Origin: BAIKAL-G1 sp943369525 | Lineage (GTDB): Bacteria > Cyanobacteriota > Cyanobacteriia > PCC-6307 > Cyanobiaceae | Assembly (NCBI GenBank): GCA_943369525.1 | Contig: CALRNL020000006.1 | Span: 1 to 64,000 of the forward strand | Length of the DNA stretch: 64,000 nucleotides | Direction: 5' to 3' | In this document: positions 26,526 to 35,174 of the stretch, piece after piece | How the letters are laid out: the number at the start of each line of letters is the position of its first letter | How positions within the stretch are numbered: position 1 is the stretch's first letter | The notes under the pieces: generated by a model | Told to the model about the DNA's origin: nothing | Database searches by the model: none | What the model saw: only the letters and a program-made list of their open reading frames with translations | Position numbers and translations under genes: made by a program

Positions 26526-26569
26526 CGATGTCAACAGTACCCTCCCAAAGAAGGGTGCTGTTGACATCG
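26526..26569. repeat. long inverted repeat (18-bp arms)
   Basis: Arms 26526-26543 (CGATGTCAACAGTACCCT) and 26552-26569 are complementary with one mismatch around an 8-base loop (CCCAAAGA). There is no following T run, so it is not a typical terminator. It could be an operator, an RNA stem or a mobile-element remnant. Confidence 0.75.
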
Positions 26570-27726
26570 TCAAGGCCAGCAAAACCAGCGGGCCCGGGGC
26601 AGCGCCAGGGGGGGCCTCGGACCGACTTCTGCCAGGCCTACCTAGCCCATCGCTCCCAGCCCAAGACTTCGCCCTAGCCCGGCAGGGCTGGGCGACCCCA
26701 AGACCCCCCGGCCCTAGGAGAACGCAGCTGGAGCGGATGCCCTGGCGATCGGCTGGCCCTTGGGGCATGGCCCGATGGGCGGAAGACGGCTGCCAAGAAC
26801 GACAGCATCACGATCGGCATCTACCGGCTCTGGGGCCTGGCCGACCTGGTGCTGGCTTGGTGCTGGCCAGGGCCAGCAGGGGCTGCTACGTCGATCCGGT
26901 GCTGCCCTTCCCCTACCTGGGGCTCCTGGTGGCCTACCTCTGCTAGGCCGACCTGGGCCTGGGCCAGGCGGATCAACAGGCCGCCAAGGTCAAACTGCAA
27001 GCCGAAACCAGCTCGGCGCCCCAACGGTTAGGGGGCTATGGGGATGGCCAGGCCCTGGGTAAAGCCTTGGGGGGAACTGGTCCATAGCGATGACGTCCAC
27101 CCGGTGCCCAGTGGGATGCGCAACACCCCCCCTTCTGTGCCAACAAGGCCTCCTGCGCCCAGAACGCCGGCTCCTATCTCCAGGCGATCGCCCCTGCGGC
27201 GGTGCCGCGGGGGCGATCGCCTGGAACTCTGCGATGACCCGATCGTGGGCGCCCAAGCGCGGGAACTGGTGGAGATGGAGGAGTCCGGGGAGCTGCCCAG
27301 CCTGGGGATTGGGCTCGATAGTGCCCCTAGCCCGGATGGGGACCTGAACCTGAAGCTGCCCCCAGGCCGCCCATCGGGGCGCTCCGGAGCCTGGGAACTG
27401 GGCTGGTTCAGCGCCGACCCGTCCAGCAGCAACCACACCCCGATCCGGGGTATCGCCCTGATGAACCGCCTAGACCTGCCCCACTGGCCGGCTCCGGCGC
27501 CAACCCAGATGCCAGGGGAAGACAGGGATCGGGGAGCCAGATCAAAATCAAAATCCCCCTTTCGAGTGAATTATTCTGGGTATTTCCCCCTATCGTCAAT
27601 GCTCTTCAGTCAGGCAATTGGATCCTGTTCCACTGGAGGCAACGCCCAAAGGCTGATCAGCCAAGGAGTCTGAAGATTCAGCCAGCCCCAGCAAGCCGCA
27701 ACAAAAAATTCCTCCAATAATCTTAC
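26570..27726. other. degenerate non-coding stretch
   Basis: Open frames here are short, lack start signals and share no recognisable motif. Fragments such as CYVDPVLPFPYLGLLVAYLC and PNHTPIRG-like HTPIRGIALMNRLD look protein-like but sit in different frames, suggesting one or more decayed genes. Contains the long GCGATCGC hairpin at 27180-27224. Confidence 0.5.
27180..27224. repeat. 21-bp inverted repeat containing two GCGATCGC octamers
   Basis: Left arm 27180-27200 and right arm 27204-27224 pair with a single mismatch around a GGT loop. Each arm holds GGCGATCGCC, the extended HIP1 palindrome of many cyanobacteria. Confidence 0.8.
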
Positions 27727-27755
27727 AGCACCCCTGCAAGCTGGGGGCTTTTTTT
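27727..27755 (+). terminator. Rho-independent terminator before the kinase cluster
   Basis: An imperfect GC stem (AGCACCCC ... GGGGGCT) is followed by seven T. It faces right and lies 43 bp before the first kinase gene, so it ends some transcript coming from the otherwise gene-poor region upstream. Confidence 0.7.
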
Positions 27756-27797
27756 CATAGCGCCCCTAACCATAATCAGCAAAACCGATCTACAGCC

Positions 27798-29129
27798 ATG
27801 GAGATCCAGCCCCAACGGTGGGGAGCCGCGATCGAGGCTCCCGGCCAATCCTGGCTGGCAAGGCTCCATGGCGTCACTCGCCTGGGCATCAATGGCCTAC
27901 ATAGCGATAACGAGCAACGACAGATTAATATCATTAACACAAGCATCCTGCTGATTATCCTGCCGGCTTGGCTACTGCTTAGCAGCAGTTACTGGCTGGC
28001 GGGCCGTTGGTCCGCGGGCCTGGTAATGGTGGCCGGCGTGGTGGGCCTAGCCAGCCTGGTGATCCTGCACGGCCAAGGATATTTGAGCCTGCACAAGTAT
28101 GGCCTGTACAGCCTTCCCATCGTCTTTCTGGTTCCGATTGGCGTGGCCCTAGCCCTTGGGGGCTATCTCAGCGGTGGCCTGGTCACGAACTGGTCAATGG
28201 CAACACCCTTGCTGGCGATTCTGCTTGATCAGCCGCGCACGGCCAGGCGCTGGTTCCTACTGCTGATAGCCATCAATGGGGCGATAGTGCTGCTGCCCTC
28301 GGTGTTCATTGAGTGCACATCGGCGCCAGAACTCTGGGTCAAACCCTCCCAGTTCTTTAACCGCGTTGGCATGCTAACGGCCATCTATCTCTGCCTCGAC
28401 TATCTACATCAGCAGCACCAACAGGCCATCCTGCAGCTCGATACCTTTGCCGCCACCGTCTCCCATGAATTACGCAATCCGCTCACGAGTGTGGGGCTGG
28501 GCCTGGCCCATGTGCTGCGCCAGCAGGAGCGCCTGAGCGACTCCCAGCTGCTGGCCGTGCAGACCGCCAGCCAGGAAGCCAACCGATGCCAGGTGATCCT
28601 GGGGGATCTGCTGGTCCTCAGCCGCGGGGACTCCCACCGGCAGAGCCAAACCCTCACAAGCCTGGATCCCTATCCCCTGCTACTGGCGATTAGTGAGCGC
28701 TTACGGCAAAGCCTGGGGGTGACCCTCACCATCACCAGCCAAGAGCCTGGGCAGCCCCGCTGGGTGGTGGCCGATCCGATGCGGCTGCAACAGGTGTTTG
28801 AAAACCTGATCGAAAACAGCGCCAAATACAGCGATCGCCAGCAAGCCATTGAGATCACCCTTGGCACGGCCGACGGCGACCAGCAGTTGGTGATTGAGCT
28901 GGCCGACCGGGGTTCCCAGCTCTCAAGCCAGGACTGCCTGGCCATGTTCAAACCCTTCACCCGGCTAGCCAATGCCAGCGGCAAGCCCGGCAGTGGCCTG
29001 GGGCTCACGGTGGTGCGGCGCCTGGTCAACGGCATGGGCGGCACGATTAGCGCCACCCCCCGCCAGGGAGGCGGCCTGATCATGGGGTTGACCCTGGTGC
29101 GCAGCGCCTGGCCCCGCAGCCCCACCTAG
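27798..29129 (+). CDS. membrane sensor histidine kinase 1 (of 3)
   Basis: A 443-residue kinase. Residues ~40-200 form about five to six hydrophobic segments with no recognisable extracytoplasmic domain. The HisKA domain has VSHELRNPLTS with phosphoacceptor His223. The HATPase domain shows the N-box FENLIENSAKYS, G1 VIELADRGSQL and G2 GSGLGLTVVRRLV. The whole protein aligns with the next two genes, showing tandem duplication. No receiver domain is attached; the likely partner is the LuxR-type regulator at 32317. The signal is unknown; a membrane-embedded stimulus is inferred. Confidence 0.9.
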   Translation: MEIQPQRWGAAIEAPGQSWLARLHGVTRLGINGLHSDNEQRQINIINTSILLIILPAWLLLSSSYWLAGRWSAGLVMVAGVVGLASLVILHGQGYLSLHKYGLYSLPIVFLVPIGVALALGGYLSGGLVTNWSMATPLLAILLDQPRTARRWFLLLIAINGAIVLLPSVFIECTSAPELWVKPSQFFNRVGMLTAIYLCLDYLHQQHQQAILQLDTFAATVSHELRNPLTSVGLGLAHVLRQQERLSDSQLLAVQTASQEANRCQVILGDLLVLSRGDSHRQSQTLTSLDPYPLLLAISERLRQSLGVTLTITSQEPGQPRWVVADPMRLQQVFENLIENSAKYSDRQQAIEITLGTADGDQQLVIELADRGSQLSSQDCLAMFKPFTRLANASGKPGSGLGLTVVRRLVNGMGGTISATPRQGGGLIMGLTLVRSAWPRSPT

Positions 29130-29280
29130 GGTCCCGAGCGGTGCCACGGGCAATCGCCAAGACCGGCGGTGACACCCCAGCGGAAGCCGAGGCCAACCCA
29201 AGCGCCACCGAAAAATTCAAGCCCAATCATCAGCCCTTAGGTAGTTGCAAAAAACGCAATAAATTCCGCCTAGACCATCA

Positions 29281-29303
29281 TTGGCGTGATCAGTTCACGC
29301 CAA
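29281..29303. promoter_or_regulatory. perfect 9-bp palindrome, operator candidate
   Basis: TTGGCGTGA, five bases, then TCACGCCAA, located 111 bp before the ATG of kinase 2. Dyads of this shape are typical binding sites for dimeric regulators such as the LuxR-type protein encoded downstream; no second copy was found in front of kinases 1 or 3. Confidence 0.4.
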
Positions 29304-29414
29304 CCAAGCAGGCCCCAATCCGGCCTGGATGCGTGTTCTGCATGCCTAAGCAAAACCAGGCCTGGTGGCTCACCCAGCTTGATACTTTAAAACCATGCTC
29401 TAGGCGCTGAAGCC

Positions 29415-30911
29415 ATGGCTCCCCTTCCCAATCCAGCCCATCTAAAACCAGGCCAGTGGTTGGGGACCCTTGGCCGGACGCTGATGGCCTTGGGCCAGCT
29501 GTTCTTTGAACGCCTGCAACACCTGGGTTTTAAGGGGGAGCAAAGCCAACGGGATCAACAGCAAGTCCTGATCCTCAACACCTTCAACCTGCTGGCAATT
29601 CTGCCGGTGAACTTTACGCTGGGCTGCATTTACGCCCTGAAGAGCCAATGGCCAGAGGCGCTCTTGATGGGTTTCAGCGTGGGGCTCCTAATCGCCTTGA
29701 TGGCAGGCCACAGCCGGAGTCAGATCGCACTCACGGCCTATCGTCAATATAGCTTGGCCAACTCCTTTATCTGTCCGTTCATCCTCACCTTTCTGCTCGG
29801 GGGTTACCACAACAGTTCGCTCGTCATGCTTTGGTCTCTACGCACACCCATGCTGGCCATCTTGCTGGGGCGCACCCAAACTGCCCGGGGCTGGCTCGGC
29901 CTTTTTATCATCTTCAACCTACTCGTGATTGCAGCCTATGACTGGCACAATAGTACCCCAACAAGCGTTGCTGATTACAATAGCAAAGATGCCTTTAATG
30001 GCATTGGTGTAGCCATCCTGATCTATGGCTGCCTCCTCTATCTACAGCGCCAACACCAACAGGCGATCGAAACGCTTGATCAATACGCCAGCCTGGTGGC
30101 CCATGAATTGCGCAACCCCCTCACCAGCATCAGCCTGGGGATCGCCCATGGCCTGCGCCAGCGGCAGCGGCTCGGCCCCAGCCAGCTTGAGGCCCTGGAA
30201 ACGGCCCTGGCAGAGGCCGAGCGCAGCCAATCGATCCTCCGGGATCTCCTGCAAATCAGCCGGGCAACCGCCGACCAGTCCGAGCTGGTCCGCCAACGGC
30301 TTGACCCCTATCCCTTGCTGGTGACCCTGGCGGCCCAGGCCCAGGCCCAGCGGGGCACCGTCGTTGCAATCGACTGCCCCCTGGGCGAAGCCGACCGGCT
30401 GCTCTGGGCAGCGCCCAGCCCGTTCAACCAGATGGTGGCGAACCTGCTCGAGAACAGCGCCAACTACGCGGACCCACGCCAACCGATCGACCTCGCCATC
30501 AGGGCCCATCGCGATGGGGACCAGATCCAGATCCAGGTCGCCGACCGGGGCGCCCCCCTCACCAACCAGGACTGCCTGGCCATGCTGAAACCCTTCACCC
30601 GGCTGGCCAATGCCAGCGCCATTGCCGGCAATGGCCTAGGGCTCACGGTGGTGCGGCGCCTGGCCTGGGCCATGGGCGGCAGGGTCAGGGCCACGCCCCG
30701 GCCGGGGGGCGGCCTGGTTGTCAGCCTGTTTCTACCCAGGGGGGGGGGGGGGGGGCTAACCAGCAGTCGCTCCATGTTGGGCAATCACCCGAAGGAACGA
30801 GCGATCACCCCCCGAAAGGGTGAACAAGGGCCAGCACAACAACCATGGAACTATTGCATATACCGCAATAACAAAGCTGCTGCAGTGTTTCCAGGCGGAT
30901 CGTCCAGCTAG
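29415..30911 (+). CDS. membrane sensor histidine kinase 2 (of 3)
   Basis: A 498-residue paralogue of its neighbours: N-terminal multi-pass region (LNTFNLLAILPVNFTLG onward), VAHELRNPLTSISLG with His230, N-box VANLLENSANYAD, G2 GNGLGLTVVRRLA. The kinase core ends at VVSLFLPR, exactly where a run of 17 G begins (30739-30755). Beyond the tract lie 50 residues unlike any kinase. Losing one G would place a TAA directly after the glycines and give the length of the sister kinases. The displayed tail may thus be one phase of a variable tract or a sequencing error. ATG at 29415. Confidence 0.86.
   Translation: MAPLPNPAHLKPGQWLGTLGRTLMALGQLFFERLQHLGFKGEQSQRDQQQVLILNTFNLLAILPVNFTLGCIYALKSQWPEALLMGFSVGLLIALMAGHSRSQIALTAYRQYSLANSFICPFILTFLLGGYHNSSLVMLWSLRTPMLAILLGRTQTARGWLGLFIIFNLLVIAAYDWHNSTPTSVADYNSKDAFNGIGVAILIYGCLLYLQRQHQQAIETLDQYASLVAHELRNPLTSISLGIAHGLRQRQRLGPSQLEALETALAEAERSQSILRDLLQISRATADQSELVRQRLDPYPLLVTLAAQAQAQRGTVVAIDCPLGEADRLLWAAPSPFNQMVANLLENSANYADPRQPIDLAIRAHRDGDQIQIQVADRGAPLTNQDCLAMLKPFTRLANASAIAGNGLGLTVVRRLAWAMGGRVRATPRPGGGLVVSLFLPRGGGGGLTSSRSMLGNHPKERAITPRKGEQGPAQQPWNYCIYRNNKAAAVFPGGSSS
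30739..30755 (+). repeat. poly-G tract (17 G) inside kinase 2
   Basis: Seventeen consecutive G between CCCA and CTAACC. Read in the present frame it encodes Arg-Gly5 and continues; with 16 G the frame closes at TAA immediately; with 18 G it gives a different tail of about 22 residues. Confidence 0.95.
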
Positions 30912-30993
30912 CGGTGCAAGCGGCATGTCCCCAATGGGCAGTAGGGCTGCCGCATCCGCCTAGCCTATTCGCATCAACCATGCATCAAGACCA

Positions 30994-32307
30994 TTGGTTG
31001 CTACCACTGAACCCCTACTTCGCTGGCCAGAGCCATTCGTCACCTGGCCAAGCCTCTGGCAAAAACTACGCCGTTTTGGCATACCCTTGCATGCTGACGA
31101 CAAATTAGCCCAGAAAATCATTATTCTCAACCTCACCAATCTGCTTGGCATTTTACCGCTCAGACTATTTTTAGGCGTTAATTATGCGTTGATGGGCGAA
31201 TGGCCCTCCGCGATTCTGATGGCGGTTGCCTTCACGACAGTAGGCGGCCTGATGCTGTTGCGGGTGGGCGGCAAGCTCAGCTTCCGCTTCTATCGCATCA
31301 GCTCACTTGTCTTTACCTTTATTTGCCCGGTGGTACTCACCATCTTCCTGGGGGGCCATCAGGGCAGCAGCGTGGTGATCATCTGGTCGTTGCTCTGTCC
31401 CCTGTTGGGCTTAATGCTTGACGAGCCGCGCACGGCCATGAACTGGTTTGCCATCTTCCTGGCGGCCAACCTGCTGAGCCTCTGGGCCCAGCAGATCCTG
31501 CTCACCGAGGCGCCGGTGCCGCCGGCCTGGGGCAGCAGCCTGGAGGCCTTCAATGTGATGGGGGTGGGCACAATCCTGTTTCTGGGCCTGCGCTCCTTCT
31601 TCATCAAGCGCCAGCAGGCCCTAGAGAAGCTCGATCGCTACGCCGCCGTGGTGGCCCATGAATTGCGCAATCCCATGACCACCGTGGCCATCGGCATGCG
31701 CCATGTGCTGCGGGATGCCAGCGACCTCAAGCCCTCCCAGCGGCAGGCTCTCCAGGCCGCTGCTAGCGAAGCGGACCGCTGCCAGCGCCTGCTCAATGAC
31801 CTACTCGATCTCAGCCGCAACAAGTCCGAACGGCTGCACCTATCCCTACGGCAGACCGACCTGCCCAAGCTGATGGTGGCGGTGGCCCGCAAGGCGCACC
31901 AATGCTTAGATGCCACGGTCAGGGTTGGGTGCTCCCTCCCCCCCAACCAGAGCCAGGGCCTGGTCGATCCGGTCCATCTCGAGCAAGTGCTGTTCAACCT
32001 GGTGGAGAACAGCTCCAAATACGCGCAGCGTTACCAGCCCATCGACCTCTCGATTGACAGCGGTCCCCAGGCCAACCAACTGACCATCAAGGTGGCCGAC
32101 CGGGGCCAGGGACTCAGCAGCAGCGAACTGGAAAAAATCTTCTCCCCCTTCTATCGGGCCAGCAATGCCAAGGGCAAAACCGGCAGTGGCCTGGGCCTCT
32201 ATGTGGTGCGCAGCATCGTTGAAACCATGCATGGCAGCGTTTCAGCCGCGGCCAGGCCAGGGGGCGGCACCGTCGTGGCGGTGACCCTGCCCACAACGGG
32301 GGCTTGA
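30994..32307 (+). CDS. membrane sensor histidine kinase 3 (of 3)
   Basis: A 437-residue paralogue: multi-pass N-terminus (ILNLTNLLGILPLRLFLGVN), VAHELRNPMTTVAIGMRH with His222, N-box FNLVENSSKYAQR, G1 VADRGQGLSSSEL, F-box FSPFYRA and G2 GSGLGLYVVRSIV. It keeps the best canonical catalytic motifs of the three. The likely start is TTG at 30994, as no in-frame ATG precedes the conserved region. It lies 9 bp before the response regulator gene, so this kinase is the strongest candidate cognate partner. Confidence 0.9.
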   Translation: MVATTEPLLRWPEPFVTWPSLWQKLRRFGIPLHADDKLAQKIIILNLTNLLGILPLRLFLGVNYALMGEWPSAILMAVAFTTVGGLMLLRVGGKLSFRFYRISSLVFTFICPVVLTIFLGGHQGSSVVIIWSLLCPLLGLMLDEPRTAMNWFAIFLAANLLSLWAQQILLTEAPVPPAWGSSLEAFNVMGVGTILFLGLRSFFIKRQQALEKLDRYAAVVAHELRNPMTTVAIGMRHVLRDASDLKPSQRQALQAAASEADRCQRLLNDLLDLSRNKSERLHLSLRQTDLPKLMVAVARKAHQCLDATVRVGCSLPPNQSQGLVDPVHLEQVLFNLVENSSKYAQRYQPIDLSIDSGPQANQLTIKVADRGQGLSSSELEKIFSPFYRASNAKGKTGSGLGLYVVRSIVETMHGSVSAAARPGGGTVVAVTLPTTGA

Positions 32308-32316
32308 GGACAAGCC

Positions 32317-32922
32317 ATGCCAACGCTCCTGATTGTCGAAGACAATTTGCCCCTGGCCCAATGCCTTCGCCTAGAGCTGGAGGCCGAGGGCTTTAAGGCG
32401 ATGACGGCAGGCGACGCCGCCGCCGCCCTGCTCCAATTGCAGGGGGCCGAGTCCGTGGACCTGCTGGTGGTGGATTGGGACCTGCCTGACCTCAGTGGCC
32501 TGGACTTACTACGGCGCCTGCGCAAGCACAACTTTCAGCAGCCAGTGTTAATGCTGACGGGCCACGACGAGGTGGACCGCAAGGTGCTGGCGCTCGAATC
32601 CGGCGCCGACGACTACATGGTGAAGCCCTTCTCCTTTGACGAACTACAGGCCCGCATCCAGGCCCTGCTGCGCCGCAGCAGCACCGCCCTTGACCCGCAT
32701 GAAACCAGCGGTGATGCCAGCCTGCGCCGCCTGATCTCGGAGCGGGAATGGGATGTGCTGATGGAACTGGGCCAAGGCAAAAGCAATGCCGAAATTGCCG
32801 AAGCCCTGTTTCTCAGCCAGGAAACGATTAAATCCCATATCAAGGCCCTGCTACAAAAACTCAAGGCGAAGGATCGCACCCATGCCGTGGTGATCGCCTT
32901 TCAACAGGGGTGGCTCCATTAG
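32317..32922 (+). CDS. response regulator, receiver plus LuxR-type HTH
   Basis: A 201-residue regulator. The receiver domain has the acidic pair in IVEDN, phosphoacceptor Asp53 (VVDWDLPDLSG), MLTGHDE and the Lys in YMVKPFSF. After a linker, a GerE/LuxR-type HTH follows: EREWDVLMELGQGKSNAEIA and LSQETIKSHIKALLQKL. It is coupled to kinase 3 by a 9-bp gap. Targets are unknown; a palindrome at 29281-29303 is one candidate site. Confidence 0.93.
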   Translation: MPTLLIVEDNLPLAQCLRLELEAEGFKAMTAGDAAAALLQLQGAESVDLLVVDWDLPDLSGLDLLRRLRKHNFQQPVLMLTGHDEVDRKVLALESGADDYMVKPFSFDELQARIQALLRRSSTALDPHETSGDASLRRLISEREWDVLMELGQGKSNAEIAEALFLSQETIKSHIKALLQKLKAKDRTHAVVIAFQQGWLH

Positions 32923-32973
32923 GCAGGGGATGGGGCCCGACGGGATTAGGCAGCGCCAACGAACTGGGCTGGC

Positions 32974-33006
32974 AAAGGGCCTGGGACTGACCATCCCAGG
33001 CCCTTT
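32974..33006 (+). terminator. terminator-like hairpin after the response regulator
   Basis: Perfect 13-bp stem AAAGGGCCTGGGA / TCCCAGGCCCTTT with a 7-base loop. The A- and T-rich ends suit both strands, so it may end the kinase operon and the convergent RHH gene. Confidence 0.75.
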
Positions 33007-33057
33007 ATCATTTGAAAACAAAAATAGAGCAATTAATTCAATTGAAGACCAAAATCC

Positions 33058-33234
33058 CTAGGGTTTCAATCCCTTTTCAAGCAGGAATGCGGCCAGATTA
33101 CTAACGCTGCGGCCCTCATAATCGGAGCGCTCGATCAGGGCGTGATACATGGCGTAGGGAATCGTGATGCTGATCCGCTGGGGGGCCCTTTGCACAAGTT
33201 GGAGGCCGGTGTTGCGCACTGGAGTGGTCGTCAT
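33058..33234 (-). CDS. ribbon-helix-helix (CopG-like) protein, 58 aa
   Basis: From ATG 33234: a short variable head (MTTTPVRNTGLQLVQRAP), the beta strand QRISITIPYAMYHAL and helices ERSDYEGRSVSNLAAFLLEK. This is the RHH DNA-binding fold of CopG/Arc-type antitoxins and repressors, common in cyanobacteria as lone genes. No toxin gene is visible next to it; the upstream frame extension to 33510 lacks family likeness. It may regulate itself or be an orphan antitoxin. Confidence 0.75.
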   Translation of the reverse strand: MTTTPVRNTGLQLVQRAPQRISITIPYAMYHALIERSDYEGRSVSNLAAFLLEKGLKP

Positions 33235-35174
33235 CGTTTCGACTTTGCCCAAGGGCATGCTTCGGACCTGCCCAGTCTCTGCGGCATGGACGCTGGTGTC
33301 TTCCCCGCATCTAGTGAGCCCACCGCCCCAATGGGGGGAAAGACCCGGGCAGGGCGACAGGCCGCCATTGGCGCCAGCCCATGGGCCAAACGTTTCTTGC
33401 ATTTGCGACAATTTTTGACCCTTACAATCGGAAGCTCGTCTTAAGGAGGGCGCCCAAGGGGCTGGGTCTCGCCGGCGGGCGTGGGCTGGCCCAGGGGAGA
33501 GCGAAATCAAAGGGGGCCGGGGTCAGGCCGATGGGGTCGCCGGGTTGAACTTGCACCAGCCCTCCCAAGCGATGCTGCTGTCGTGGGGGGGTGCCGCCGC
33601 CCCTGGGGGCCATCGCCAACACCGGTGGCACCACGGCCAGGCCCCAAGCATCCCCCTAGGCCAGGCCATCCATCGATGGCAGACCCCAAGCCAGAACTGG
33701 CTCTCGCCCGGGCCGCCGGGCTCCTGGACTTGGGCATCGCTCGTGCTCTTGCCCCCCAGCCCACACCCAGCGCAGGCCACCAGCCGGACTGGGCCGGCTG
33801 CCAGTACCCCCTAATGCAATAGGCGTTCATGGTTGCTGGCACCGGGGACCAGGGCCACGGAACCCGGGGCCTGTTGGGCAAGGGGGGCTGCCGGGAGCCC
33901 CTGGCTACCCGGTTGCAGTAGGCCGTAGATCGCCGCCAGAGCCCGTGGAAGCCCCAGCCCCCCAGGGCCGGGTCAGCGCTGGCGCCATTGGACGCCAATG
34001 AGTTGGCGCTGATGCTGAACGCTCCATGCCCCAACCGTTTGCATTGATTGCACTGCCCATGACCCCCAACCCGGCCCCCACCCTTTGTTTCGCGGCCTGG
34101 GTGCCTTCACCAGCGCCAAGCCCGGCCCGGGTGGCCGCCAGCGCTGCTAGGGCCGCGGGCCATCGCCCACCTCCCCCACCAGGAGCGGCGTGCAGGGAAA
34201 CCACAGGGGGGCCACGATCCGGTTGCTTTGAAAGACTTTCCCTGGAAAGGCTGTCCCTGGAAAGGCTTTTCCTAGAAAGGGTTTGCCTGGGAATGGCTGG
34301 TGTGCCTCCAACTAGCCTGGCCCAAGATCTGCCGCTGCCAGAAGCCGCCCTAGCGATCGGCCAGTAGCGACACGGGAAGTAGCGATACGGGAAGCCCCCC
34401 ACGGATGGTCCAACGGGTCATCGAGAGACCAACGCACCAATCGATCCCTACGCCATCGGGCTGCCGCCGGTGCCGGCAGCCCCTCAGCGGGTCGTAGAGG
34501 GGCCGTCTGTCCAGTTGTCCCAGGGATCCGGGGAACCTTGGGAGCATTGGATTGGGGAGCGGCTGGGCTGGGGGCCTTGGGGCCTGCCCTGGTAGGGCCT
34601 TGCCTTGCCCCACCCCTGGCCGCTGCCATCGCCAACGCCCCAGGGGTCTTGGCGAAGGCCCTTCATGCCGGTCAATCAGGCAGTTCGTAGACCGCTGGGA
34701 ATGCCCCCAGCCCAACGGCTGCCACGGGTTCCGATCCTGCCACTGGCCATCGCCTGCCAGGGCCGATCCCCGGCGAAGGACCCCACCAGGGGGGGGCCAA
34801 CCCTGAGACTGGCCAAAAAGGTCCTGGCTTTTTTGGCAAAACCAGGCCAAACTGCTGTTAATCGCAGCAGCCTTAGCGAAGTCCGCCTGGTGGACGTTAT
34901 CCTAATTCCTAAGAGACTCCAATCTAGGGAAGACACTTAATCATTAAATCAACGTCATTCCCTTTTTAATACTGGCTTTTAATGCCTTCTGGCGAGGCAT
35001 GCTATTAGCCCTAGCCTAGTCTCAGCCCAACCAAAGTTCGACCTTGATGCCCCCTGATTGACAGGTCAGTCCAGGCCCAATTCCCACTCCCCCCGTCTGC
35101 CAACCCTGGCTCTGCCGCCCGACCCATCCAGCCCCAGCCCTGGAGGCGATTCGGCAAGCTCCCATACCCATTCC
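33235..35174. other. 1.9-kb stretch without supported genes
   Basis: Only short, Pro/Gly/Ala-rich frames on both strands with no recognisable family. The part from about 34930 to 35000 is AT-rich and likely contains the promoter of the secretion operon. A four-copy 15-bp repeat lies at 34236-34295. Confidence 0.55.
34236..34295. repeat. 15-bp tandem repeat, four imperfect copies
   Basis: Units start at 34236, 34251, 34266 and 34281 and resemble CTTTCCCTGGAAAGG. The unit itself is nearly palindromic (CTTTCC...GGAAAG). It is not inside a convincing gene. Confidence 0.8.

Noticed and set aside
33507..34034. 175-codon minus-strand frame in the empty region
   Set aside because: Low-complexity Gly/Pro/Arg composition, no ribosome binding site or motif; probably chance.
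34812..34840. GCCAAAAA / TTTTTGGC stem near 34.8 kb as a terminator
   Set aside because: The stem is AT-rich and weak and no gene ends nearby.
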